A stretch of DNA of 34,241 bases from Neisseria mucosa (GTDB lineage Bacteria > Pseudomonadota > Gammaproteobacteria > Burkholderiales > Neisseriaceae), in assembly GCF_003044445.1 (NCBI RefSeq), contig NZ_POWX01000022.1, forward strand, positions 1 through 34,241, written 5' to 3'. Shown here piece by piece: positions 15,977 to 23,776 of this stretch. The notes under the pieces are model-generated. The model was not told the DNA's origin, searched no databases, and saw nothing but the letters and a program-made list of their open reading frames with translations. A program made the translations under genes and the position numbers. Position 1 is the first letter of the stretch. Every line of letters begins with the position of its first letter.

Positions 15977-16058
15977 GAGACCTTTGCAAAATTCCCCAAA
16001 ATCCCCTAAATTCCCACCAAGACATTTAGGGTATTTTGGGGAATTTTGCAAAGGTCTC
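15977..16058. mobile_element. 82-bp palindromic MITE or IS remnant upstream of cassette 1 gene
   Basis: The sequence begins GAGACCTTTGCAAAATTCCCC and ends with its reverse complement. The arms are 34 bases with one mismatch, around a short centre. From memory GAGACCTTTGCAAAA is the terminal repeat of IS5-family elements of Neisseria (IS1106-like), so this looks like a transposase-less derivative. It lies 85 bases before the gene start and its outer end abuts the right direct repeat. Confidence 0.75.
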
Positions 16059-16092
16059 AGCCCGTTCTTTTTCAAGCAGCATTAATATAAAA

Positions 16093-16120
16093 AGGTCGTC
16101 TGAAAATTTTCAGACGACCT
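16093..16120. terminator. DUS hairpin terminator after ybdD-cstA
   Basis: AAAGGTCGTCTGAAAA and TTTTCAGACGACCTTT, almost loop-free, followed by T residues on the plus strand and A/T on the minus strand. It ends the ybdD transcript. Confidence 0.85.
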
Positions 16121-16141
16121 TTTTTTCAACCATTCAAGCGA

Positions 16142-16336
16142 TTAGCAACATCTTCCGCCGTTTGCACCGCAGCGGCGTTTGCGGCAGTAGTCTTGAAATT
16201 GCAGCTCGGTCATGACGGGGGCGTTGGGATTATGTTTGCGTTGTTGTGCAACGTAGTTTTCATAATCGGGTACGCCTGCCATGAGGTTGGCGGTAAGTTT
16301 GGCGGTTTTCCACCAAGCGGCGAGTTTACGCTTCAC
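16142..16336 (-). CDS. YbdD/YjiX-family protein
   Basis: A 64-residue soluble protein of the family found beside CstA-type pyruvate/peptide transporters and thought to be needed for their activity. It carries WWKTAKLTANLMAGVPDYENYV and a C-terminal CRKRRCGANGGRCC. The start is GTG, inside the last codons of cstA (11-base overlap), so translation is likely coupled. It is followed by the DUS hairpin. A near-identical second copy lies at 14833-15027. Confidence 0.88.
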   Translation of the reverse strand: MKRKLAAWWKTAKLTANLMAGVPDYENYVAQQRKHNPNAPVMTELQFQDYCRKRRCGANGGRCC

Positions 16337-18407
16337 TTTGTGCCTCCGGTTGTTTGCCGTCGCGGTACACCGCCGGAATTTCTTTAGCAGTTGACCAGCC
16401 GACTTTGCGTGCTTTCATAGCGGTACGCACGCCGTAGATGGCAACGACGACGACGACGGAGAGGAACAATGCGGTCAGACCGGCATTGATCTGGTCGTTG
16501 AAGATGATTTGCGACATTTCGCCGATGTCTTTAGCGGGCGCGAGGACTTCGTTTTTAGCCAATGCTTCGCTGTATTTGCCGGCATGGGCAAGGAAGCTGA
16601 CGCGCGGGTCGCTGTGGAACAGTTTTTGCAGACCGGCGTAGCAGGTGACAAACAGTACGCCGACGGCAGGAACGAGTGCCACCCAGACATAACGGTCGCG
16701 TTTCATCTTAATCAACACAACGGCACACATAATCAAGGCTACGCCTGCCAGCATTTGGTTGGCGATGCCGAACAAAGGCCAGAGCGAGTTGATGCCGCCC
16801 AACGGGTCGGTCACGCCGGTGTAGAGGAAGTAGCCCCACAATGCCACGGCAAAGAAGGTCGCAATCAGGTTGGCAGGGATGGAGTCGGTGTTGCCGAAAG
16901 GTTTGTAGAAGATACTGCCCAAGTCTTGAATCATGAAACGTGCGACGCGTGTACCGGCATCGACAGCGGTCAGGATGAACAAGGCTTCAAACAACAGGGC
17001 AAAGTGATACCAGAATGCCATCATGGCTTCGCCCGGAATCAGGCGGCTCATGATGTGTGCCATACCGACTGCGAGGGTAGGCGCACCGCCCGCACGGGAA
17101 AGGATGGTGTTTTCGCCGACTTCTTTAGCGGTGTGCAACAGGGTTGCGGCATCGACAGGGAATTGCAGCTTGGTGGTAATCACTTCGGCGGCAGTATTGG
17201 CATCTGTACCGATCAGAGCGGCAGGACTGTTCATAGCGAAGTACACGCCGGGATCAAGCGATGCGGCAGCGGCAAGCGCCATAATCGCCACGAAACTTTC
17301 CATCAACATACCGCCGTAACCGATCATGCGGACGTGGGTTTCGTTTTCCAGCATTTTCGGCGTAGTACCGGAAGAAATCAGCGCGTGGAAGCCTGAAACC
17401 GCACCACAAGCGATGGTAATGAAGAGGAATGGGAACAATGCGCCTGAGAATACGGGGCCGGAACCGTCGATAAAGTGGGTCACGGCAGGCATTTGCAGCG
17501 CAGGGCTGACGATGAGGATGCCGATGGCGAGTGCGACAATCGTACCGATTTTCAGGAAGGTAGAGAGATAGTCGCGCGGAGTCAGCAGCAGCCATACCGG
17601 CAATACTGATGCTACAAAGCCGTAAATCATAATCGCCCAAGTGAGCTGGAGGCCGTCAAGGTCAAACCAGTGACCGATGGAGCTATGCGCCACATTGTCG
17701 CCGTAAATGACCGCCAGCATCAGCAGGATAAAGCCGACGATAGAAATCTCGCCGATTTTGCCCGGACGGATATAACGGGTGTAAATACCCATAAACAGAG
17801 CGATAGGCATGGTGGCGGCAATCGTAAACGTACCCCAAGGGCTGTGAACCAGTGCTTTCACCACAATCAGCGCCAACACCGCCATGATGATGACCATAAT
17901 CATCAAAATGCCGATGGACGCGATCACGCCAGGCACAGTGCCGAGTTCTTGTTTTACGATATCGCCCAAAGACTTACCGTCGCGGCGCATGGAGACGAAC
18001 AAGACCATCATGTCTTGTACCGCGCCGGCAAACACCACGCCGAAGATAATCCACAACGTACCCGGCAGATAACCCATTTGCGCAGCCAGTACGGGACCGA
18101 CCAACGGACCTGCGCCCGCAATTGCGGCAAAGTGGTGTCCGAACAATACGCCTTTGTGTGTCGGTACATAGTCCAAACCGTCATTGTGCCGCTCGGCGGG
18201 CGTAAGGCGGTTCGGATCAAGCTGCATCACATATTTGGCGATGTAGAGACTGTAAAAACGGTAGGCGATGCAGTACACCGATACGGCGGCGGTGACCATC
18301 CATACCGCACTGACCTGCTCGCCCCGACTGAGAGCCAGAGTGGTAAAGGACGCTACGCCGACCAAAACCACAATGCCCCAAATGAGGAACGTTTTGAGCG
18401 ATTTCAT
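16326..18407 (-). CDS. cstA: CstA-family carbon starvation / pyruvate transporter
   Basis: A 693-residue inner-membrane transporter of the CstA/BtsT family, which in E. coli imports pyruvate or peptides. It has many hydrophobic membrane segments and family sequences such as THKGVLFGHHFAAIAGAGPLVGP near residue 90, GTLWIIFGVVFAGAVQDM, and SGFHALISSGTTPKML around the middle. The C-terminus is soluble. The start follows AAGGA (eight bases). The ybdD gene overlaps its 3' end. Carbon-source or stress control is usual for the family, but I see no clear CRP or FNR site upstream. Confidence 0.95.
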   Translation of the reverse strand: MKSLKTFLIWGIVVLVGVASFTTLALSRGEQVSAVWMVTAAVSVYCIAYRFYSLYIAKYVMQLDPNRLTPAERHNDGLDYVPTHKGVLFGHHFAAIAGAGPLVGPVLAAQMGYLPGTLWIIFGVVFAGAVQDMMVLFVSMRRDGKSLGDIVKQELGTVPGVIASIGILMIMVIIMAVLALIVVKALVHSPWGTFTIAATMPIALFMGIYTRYIRPGKIGEISIVGFILLMLAVIYGDNVAHSSIGHWFDLDGLQLTWAIMIYGFVASVLPVWLLLTPRDYLSTFLKIGTIVALAIGILIVSPALQMPAVTHFIDGSGPVFSGALFPFLFITIACGAVSGFHALISSGTTPKMLENETHVRMIGYGGMLMESFVAIMALAAAASLDPGVYFAMNSPAALIGTDANTAAEVITTKLQFPVDAATLLHTAKEVGENTILSRAGGAPTLAVGMAHIMSRLIPGEAMMAFWYHFALLFEALFILTAVDAGTRVARFMIQDLGSIFYKPFGNTDSIPANLIATFFAVALWGYFLYTGVTDPLGGINSLWPLFGIANQMLAGVALIMCAVVLIKMKRDRYVWVALVPAVGVLFVTCYAGLQKLFHSDPRVSFLAHAGKYSEALAKNEVLAPAKDIGEMSQIIFNDQINAGLTALFLSVVVVVAIYGVRTAMKARKVGWSTAKEIPAVYRDGKQPEAQSEA

Positions 18408-18769
18408 TGTTTAATCCTTAAAATACAAGAGGGAGAATGTTCGGGTTCTTATTGTTGCGGGGGGATAAACTGCATCCCGAAGCATTTGTGGAGGAAAAAA
18501 TGAAGCGATGATGGTGCGGAACCCTGGCTTGCAATAATTAATAAACGGAGAAACTAAAACGCCAAAATGTTAACTATTATCAAGCTTAGCGTAAGGTTAA
18601 CACAATCCGATAACGTGCGGGCTAGATTTAACTCAACCAATCGTCATTCATTACGATATTACCGTGTATTTCTTGACAAATTCTTTACAAACACCATAAA
18701 GCCACACTACCCGCTTGCATACGTTCAAAACGATAACGCCATTCCAATTCAATCAGCCCCATAAACGAA
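18408..18769. other. Intergenic region upstream of cstA
   Basis: About 360 bases without a convincing gene; a 65-codon plus-strand frame here has no family resemblance or ribosome site. It should contain the cstA promoter. Two GTTAAC hexamers lie near 18568-18601, but I cannot assign them to a regulator. Confidence 0.5.
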
Positions 18770-18801
18770 AGGTCGTCTGAAAACAGGTTTTCAGACGACC
18801 T
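18770..18801. terminator. DUS hairpin terminator after the alcohol dehydrogenase
   Basis: AGGTCGTCTGAAAAC...GTTTTCAGACGACCT, two exact DUS in inverted orientation with an 8-base spacer, followed on the minus strand by TTTCG. It lies 34 bases after the dehydrogenase stop. Confidence 0.8.
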
Positions 18802-18834
18802 CTATCTTTTTAAAACTCAATAATCCGCTTCAAA

Positions 18835-19875
18835 TCAATCCGCTTCCAAAACCACTTTCATGGCTTGGTTTTCGGCGGCGTGTTTGAACACGTCGTAGGC
18901 TTTTTCCAATTCGCTGAATTTGAAACGGTGGGTCAGCATTTTGGTGTAATCGACGGAGCTGCTGGAAATTGCCTTCATCAGCATTTCGGTGGTATTGGCG
19001 TTTACCAAGCCGGTTGTGATGGCGAGGTTTTTAATCCAGAGTTTTTCCAGTTTGAAATCAACGGATTGACCGTGTACGCCGACGACGGCGATATGACCGC
19101 CCGGTTTGACGATGTCTTGGCACATATTCCATGTAGCGGGGATACCGACGGCTTCGATCGCGCAGTCCACGCCGTCTTCGCCGACGATGGCGAAAACTTG
19201 TTTGGATACGTCGCCGGAAGCGGGGCTGATGGTATGGGTTGCGCCCAGTTCTTTCGCCAGTTTCAAACGGTTTTCGTCCATATCACACACGATAATGGCG
19301 GCGGGGCTGTATAGTTGGGCGGTCAACAGGGCGGACATGCCGACAGGACCTGCGCCTGCGATGAATACGGTGTCGCCGGGTTTGACATCGCCGTATTGCA
19401 CGCCGATTTCGTGGGCGGTCGGCAAGGCGTCGCTCAACAGCAGGGCGACTTCTTCGTTGACGTTGTCGGGCAGCGGAACAAGGCTGTTGTCGGCATAAGG
19501 CGTACGGACGTATTCGGCTTGCGTGCCGTCAATCATGTAGCCCAAAATCCAGCCGCCGTTACGGCAGTGTGAATAGAGTTGGACTTTGCAGTTGTCGCAA
19601 GTGCAGCATTTGCTGACGCATGAAATAATGACTTTATCGCCGATTTTGACGTTTTTTACAGCCTCGCCGACTTCTTCTACAATACCGATGCCTTCATGGC
19701 CGAGAATACGGCCGTCGGCGACTTCGGGGTTTTTACCTTTCCAAATACCCAAGTCGGTACCGCAAATCGTGGTTTTGACGATTTTCACCACCGCGTCGGT
19801 CGGATCGATAATCTGCGGTCGGGGTTTTTCTTCAAAACGGATGTCGTTTGCGCCGTGATAAACCATTGCTTTCAT
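18835..19875 (-). CDS. Zinc-dependent alcohol dehydrogenase
   Basis: A 346-residue medium-chain dehydrogenase/reductase that should oxidise an alcohol (or reduce an aldehyde) with NAD(P). Catalytic zinc ligands are the Cys in TTICGTDLG, GHEG (His-Glu) and a downstream residue. A structural zinc site is given by SKCCTCDNC and SHC (four Cys). The cofactor site is VFIAGAGPVGMSALL. Length is standard. The start has AAGGAG eight bases upstream. It is divergent from mutY. The promoter has a consensus-like -35/-10 and a Zur-type palindrome upstream, linking this zinc enzyme to zinc status. The substrate cannot be told; it is not obviously the glutathione-dependent class III type. Confidence 0.92.
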   Translation of the reverse strand: MKAMVYHGANDIRFEEKPRPQIIDPTDAVVKIVKTTICGTDLGIWKGKNPEVADGRILGHEGIGIVEEVGEAVKNVKIGDKVIISCVSKCCTCDNCKVQLYSHCRNGGWILGYMIDGTQAEYVRTPYADNSLVPLPDNVNEEVALLLSDALPTAHEIGVQYGDVKPGDTVFIAGAGPVGMSALLTAQLYSPAAIIVCDMDENRLKLAKELGATHTISPASGDVSKQVFAIVGEDGVDCAIEAVGIPATWNMCQDIVKPGGHIAVVGVHGQSVDFKLEKLWIKNLAITTGLVNANTTEMLMKAISSSSVDYTKMLTHRFKFSELEKAYDVFKHAAENQAMKVVLEAD

Positions 19876-19936
19876 GCTGATACTCCTTGCTTGTTGATAA
19901 ATAATTTCAATCCTGCAATAAAGTCTCTTTATATGA

Positions 19937-19965
19937 GTTATATACCCCTACAAACTGTATGTCAA
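19937..19965 (-). promoter_or_regulatory. Promoter of the alcohol dehydrogenase
   Basis: On the minus strand TTGACA (19960-19965) and TATAAC (19937-19942) are 17 bases apart, an almost consensus sigma-70 promoter. The start of transcription would be near 19930, giving a leader of about 55 bases. Confidence 0.75.
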
Positions 19966-19982
19966 TAAGAATTATTTTCACA

Positions 19983-19999
19983 ATGTTATACCATAACAT
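19983..19999. promoter_or_regulatory. Zur-type palindrome upstream of the alcohol dehydrogenase
   Basis: ATGTTATACCATAACAT has perfect 7-base arms, and its core TGTTATACCATAACA fits the same consensus as the box before L31B. It lies about 18 bases upstream of the -35, centred near -60, where a regulator would more likely activate than repress. It is also 39 bases ahead of mutY on the other strand, so it could affect that gene too. Confidence 0.75.
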
Positions 20000-20037
20000 G
20001 TTGTTTTAAATATAAATAAACTCCCCGATTGATATTA

Positions 20038-21117
20038 ATGAACACACCCATCCCCTTCTCCGAACGGCTCATCCGCTGGCAAAAACAATGCGGCAGGCAC
20101 CACCTGCCTTGGCAGGTCAAAAACCCTTATTGCGTCTGGCTTTCCGAAATCATGCTCCAGCAGACGCAGGTTGCCACCGTGTTGGACTACTATCCGCGTT
20201 TCTTGGAAAAATTTCCGACCGTACAGGCACTTGCCGCTGCGCCGCAAGACGAAGTGTTGTCGTTGTGGGCGGGCTTGGGCTATTACAGCCGCGCGCGCAA
20301 TCTGCACAAAGCCGCGCAACAAGTCGTCGAACAATTCGGCGGCACGTTTCCGTCGGAGCGTAAAGACTTGGAAACCCTCTGCGGCGTAGGCAGAAGCACC
20401 GCCGCCGCTATTTGCGCCTTTGCCTTCAACCGCCGCGAAACCATTTTGGACGGCAACGTCAAACGCGTGCTCTGTCGCGTGTTCACTCGCGACGGCAACC
20501 CGCAGGACAAAAAATTTGAAAACTCGCTCTGGACGCTTGCCGAAAGCCTGCTCCCGTCTGAAAACGCCGATATGCCCGCCTATACGCAAGGCTTGATGGA
20601 CTTGGGCGCAACCGTGTGCAAACGGACAAAACCCTTGTGCCATCAATGCCCGATGGCGGACATCTGCGAAGCGAAAAAGCAAAACCGCATCGCCGAGCTG
20701 CCGCGCAAAAAAAACGCCCCCGAAGTACAAACCCTGCCGCTTTACTGGCTGATTGTCCGCAACTCGGACGACGCAATCTTGCTGGAAAAACGCCCCGCCA
20801 AAGGCATTTGGGGCGGGCTGTATTGCGTGCCGTGTTTTGAAAAATTGGACGAAGCATACGCTTGCGCCGAAAAGCTCGGCATTTTTTCAGAGTGCGCAGC
20901 CTCCCCGTGGGATGACCTTTCCGAGCAAGCCTCCCTCACCCACCGCCTGACGCATCGTTTATTGATGATTACGCCGTTTGAAGCGCAAATCAGCTCGTCT
21001 GAAAATACAGCCTTGCCTCCAAACTGCCTTTGGGTTAAACCCGAAAATTTGGTAGATTACGGCTTGCCCAAACCGCTGGCGGATTATTTGAAACAACAGC
21101 AACAAGCATTGTTTTGA
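20038..21117 (+). CDS. mutY: Adenine DNA glycosylase MutY
   Basis: A 359-residue repair enzyme that removes adenine mispaired with 8-oxoguanine or guanine. The catalytic domain has LPWQ and [10 protein letters not shown], the helix-hairpin-helix [15 protein letters not shown], and the catalytic Asp region [12 protein letters not shown]. The 4Fe-4S cluster is bound by Cys-x6-Cys-x2-Cys-x5-Cys within [19 protein letters not shown]-terminal NUDIX-like domain ([15 protein letters not shown]) recognises 8-oxoguanine. I chose the ATG at 20038 ([11 protein letters not shown]). It is divergent from the alcohol dehydrogenase. Two partial DUS (CGTCTGAA) occur inside. Confidence 0.97.
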
Positions 21118-21162
21118 AAATGCTTGAAAATGAAACAGGCAGCATCCAACTTTAAAACACAA

Positions 21163-21269
21163 TATAGTGGATTAACTTTAAACCAGTACGGCGTTGCCTT
21201 GCCTTGCCGTACTATCTGTACTGTCTGCGGCTTCGTCGCCTTGTCCTGATTTAAATTTAATCCACTATA
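21163..21269. repeat. Correia repeat element (107 bp)
   Basis: Near-perfect inverted termini (TATAGTGGATTAA... and ...TTTAAATTTAATCCACTATA) enclose the typical core with GGCGTTGCCTTGCC and GTACTGTCTGCGGCTTCGTCGCC. The size corresponds to the common short class. It lies between mutY and selO, ending 32 bases before the selO start, so it can contribute a promoter or mRNA processing site to selO. Confidence 0.95.
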
Positions 21270-21301
21270 AACATACCCGCCACGCACCCGTCAGGAATCC
21301 C

Positions 21302-22771
21302 ATGCACACCCTTCCCCTGCTTACCCAACAATTCGCCGAACTCTCGCCGTTTTTCTATTCCCACGTTTCTCCCGAGCCGTTGACCGCGCCCTACTGGATC
21401 GCCTTCAACACCGATTTGGCGGCAGAGTTGAGTCTGGATACAGATTTTCAGACGACCGCCAACCTTGCCTACCTCAGCGGCAACGCGCCGCAATACGCGC
21501 CCGCGCCCATTGCCAGTGTTTACAGCGGCCATCAGTTCGGCGTTTATACCCCGCGCCTCGGCGACGGACGCGCCATTCTGATTGGCGATTCCATCAATGC
21601 CGCAGGACAGCGCCAAGAGTGGCAGCTCAAAGGCGCAGGCAAAACACCCTATTCCCGCTTTGCCGACGGGCGTGCCGTCTTGCGCTCCTCCATCCGCGAA
21701 TACCTCTGTTCCGAAGCCATGCACGGTCTCGGCATCCCCACAACCCTCGCCCTCGCCCTGTGCGGCAGCAACGACCCCGTTTATCGCGAAACCGTCGAAA
21801 CCGCCGCCGTCCTCACCCGCATCGCCCCGAGCTTTCTGCGTTTCGGCCATTTCGAATACTTCTATTACACCGGCCGCGAAGCCGAAATCCGACAACTTGC
21901 CGACTACCTCATCCGGCATTACTACCCCGACTGCCAAGATGCCGACAACCCCTACACCGCCCTGTTGGAACAAATCCGCAACCGCACCGCCGACACCGTC
22001 GCCGCATGGCAAAGCGTCGGCTTCTGTCACGGCGTGATGAATACCGACAACATGTCCGCATTGGGACTGACCATAGACTACGGCCCCTTCGGCTTCCTCG
22101 ACGACTATGACCGCCGCCACGTCTGCAACCACTCCGACACCCAAGGCCGCTACGCCTACAATGCCCAGCCCTTCGTCGCTCATTGGAATTTTGCCGCCCT
22201 CGCCTCCTGCTTCGACGCCCTCGTCCCACACGACACCCTCGAACAACTCATCGACGGCTGGACAGAAGTTTTTCAGACGACCTATTTAGAGAAAATGCGC
22301 CGCAAACTCGGTTTGCAGCAAGCAGACCAAAGAGACGATGAAAGCCTTACCGCCGACCTCTTCGCCGCCCTGCAAGACCAAAAAACCGACTTCACCCTGT
22401 TTTTCAGAAACCTGTCCGAAGTCAGTAATACACACGGCGAACCCCTCCCGCCTGCGCTCGAACAAACCTTCAAAGACGGCGTTCCGCCCGCCTTCATTCG
22501 CTGGCTCGGACGCTACCGCCAACGCCTGCGCGCCGAAAACAGCGATCCCGCCGAACGCGCATTGCGTATGAACCGAACCAATCCACTCTACATCCTGCGC
22601 AACTACCTTGCCGAACAAGCCATCGTCCAAGCCCGAAACGGCGACTACCGCGAAATCGAACGCCTGCGCCGCTGCCTCGCCCGTCCCTTTGACGAACAGG
22701 CAGAATTCGCCGACCTTGCCGAACCGCCGCCCGAAGGCAGCATTCCGGTTTGCGTAAGTTGTTCAAGTTAA
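21302..22771 (+). CDS. selO: Protein adenylyltransferase SelO
   Basis: A 489-residue pseudokinase that AMPylates proteins and is linked to redox stress. Recognisable segments are SVYSGHQFGVYTPRLGDGRA, WQLKGAGKTPYSRFADGRAV, SSIREYLCSEAMHGLGIPTT and the metal-binding HGVMNTDNMSALGLTIDYGPFGF. The C-terminus ends CVSCSS, so cysteine stands where eukaryotic SelO has selenocysteine. I chose the ATG at 21302 (MHTLPLLTQQF), which follows CAGGA; the frame upstream runs through the Correia element. Two DUS-like sequences are read in frame and encode FQTT (near 21449 and 22272-22283). Confidence 0.95.
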   Translation: MHTLPLLTQQFAELSPFFYSHVSPEPLTAPYWIAFNTDLAAELSLDTDFQTTANLAYLSGNAPQYAPAPIASVYSGHQFGVYTPRLGDGRAILIGDSINAAGQRQEWQLKGAGKTPYSRFADGRAVLRSSIREYLCSEAMHGLGIPTTLALALCGSNDPVYRETVETAAVLTRIAPSFLRFGHFEYFYYTGREAEIRQLADYLIRHYYPDCQDADNPYTALLEQIRNRTADTVAAWQSVGFCHGVMNTDNMSALGLTIDYGPFGFLDDYDRRHVCNHSDTQGRYAYNAQPFVAHWNFAALASCFDALVPHDTLEQLIDGWTEVFQTTYLEKMRRKLGLQQADQRDDESLTADLFAALQDQKTDFTLFFRNLSEVSNTHGEPLPPALEQTFKDGVPPAFIRWLGRYRQRLRAENSDPAERALRMNRTNPLYILRNYLAEQAIVQARNGDYREIERLRRCLARPFDEQAEFADLAEPPPEGSIPVCVSCSS

Positions 22772-22984
22772 ATAAGATTCTCCAACCAAGCACTTCCCCT
22801 ACTTTTGAAACACATCGCAACCTCCGCACCAAAATTATCTGTGAACCAAACCCGAAATTTGTCAGATTGCGGCTTGCCCCTCAAAGATTACTGGAAGAAA
22901 CCGATGACCGCATTGTTTTGAAAACATTTTTGGAAGACGCTTGCTGCTTCAGGTCGTCTGAAAATCAAATCATTGGCGCACAAA
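22772..22984. other. Intergenic region between selO and the permease
   Basis: Contains one exact DUS (22951-22962). The segment around 22855-22935 (CCGAAATTTGTCAGATTGCGGCTTGCCC...) resembles the 3' end of mutY ([10 protein letters not shown], 21043-21085), possibly a decayed partial duplication. No intact gene is seen. Confidence 0.4.
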
Positions 22985-23012
22985 AAAAGGAAGACCGTTC
23001 GGCCTTCCTTTT
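22985..23012 (-). terminator. Terminator after the ABC permease gene
   Basis: AAAAGGAAGACC and GGCCTTCCTTTT form a 12-base stem (one G-U or A-C position) around GTTC. On the minus strand it ends in TTTTTTTG. It lies 17 bases after the permease stop. Confidence 0.85.
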
Positions 23013-23029
23013 ACTTTGCATTTGCACAA

Positions 23030-23776
23030 TCAACGATGCTGCGGGTTGTAACGGTTTTCCAAGCGCAGGAACACCCAGCCCAAGAAAGTCGTCATCATGA
23101 GATAAATCAGCGCGACGGTATAGAGCGGTTCTTCATAAACAGAATAGCGACCGCTAATCGTACTTTGCACATAAGCCAGCTCCGCCACAGCGATGACGGA
23201 CAAGAGCGAGCTGTCTTTCAAGAGTGTAATAAATTCACTGGCAAGCGGTGGCAGCATACGGCGCAGCGCCTGCGGAAGAATCACATAACGCATCGCCTGC
23301 GGATAACTCAAACCCAGCGAACGCGCCGCTTCCATCTGACCGCGGTCGATGGACTGGATGCCCGCGCGGAAAATCTCGCAGATATACGCGCCGGAGTTGG
23401 CAATCAAGGCAAGCGAACCGGCAATCAGCGCGCCGTAAGAACGTCGGATGTCCACCGCTTGATCGCCGTTAATCAGCAAACCGTCGGTAGGATGGACGAA
23501 AAACGGGAACCAGACGTAAGACCAAATCACAATCTGCACAAACAGCGGCGTACCACGGAACAGCGTTACATAAAGCAGCGAAACCTTACGCAAAACCCAA
23601 GCCAGCGCGCGCATGGGCGCACCCGCCTTTTCCAGATGAATCAAACGCGCCAGCGCGAGCAGCAGACCCAATACGGAGCCGCCCGCCGTCGCCACTACGG
23701 TCAAGCCCAGCGTCGTCAGCGCGCCGTAGAAAAACATCCAGCGGTATTCGTAAATAATGTCAAACCGAAAATCCAT
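23030..23776 (-). CDS. Polar amino-acid ABC transporter permease (HisM/GlnP type)
   Basis: A 248-residue inner-membrane subunit of an amino-acid importer. It begins with an N-terminal hydrophobic segment (MFFYGALTTLGLTVVATAGG). About five membrane helices can be seen. The cytoplasmic EAA loop that contacts the ATPase is EAARSLGLSYPQAMRYVILPQ, with LFRGTPLFVQI upstream, both typical of the HisM/GlnP family. The ATPase and binding protein are not next to it here, so the substrate is unclear. The gene is isolated, with its own terminator. Confidence 0.93.
   Translation of the reverse strand: MDFRFDIIYEYRWMFFYGALTTLGLTVVATAGGSVLGLLLALARLIHLEKAGAPMRALAWVLRKVSLLYVTLFRGTPLFVQIVIWSYVWFPFFVHPTDGLLINGDQAVDIRRSYGALIAGSLALIANSGAYICEIFRAGIQSIDRGQMEAARSLGLSYPQAMRYVILPQALRRMLPPLASEFITLLKDSSLLSVIAVAELAYVQSTISGRYSVYEEPLYTVALIYLMMTTFLGWVFLRLENRYNPQHR

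Larger units (their letters stand above)
16061..16360. repeat. Right direct repeat of cassette 1
   Basis: The native copy of the sequence at 14753-15051, containing the DUS hairpin, ybdD and the last codons of cstA. It begins two bases after the palindromic element. Confidence 0.92.

Noticed and set aside
15893..16075. Upstream extension of the cassette 1 gene (MKKNGLRPLQNS...)
   Set aside because: This stretch translates the palindromic element and the leader and would bury the signal peptide. The ATG at 15892 is a better start.
18567..18764. A 65-codon plus-strand frame between cstA and the alcohol dehydrogenase
   Set aside because: It has no ribosome site, no recognisable domain and lies in AT-rich intergenic DNA.
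21257..22246. A 329-codon minus-strand frame opposite selO
   Set aside because: It is a shadow of the GC-rich selO coding frame, with low-complexity Gly/Val-rich composition and no family resemblance.
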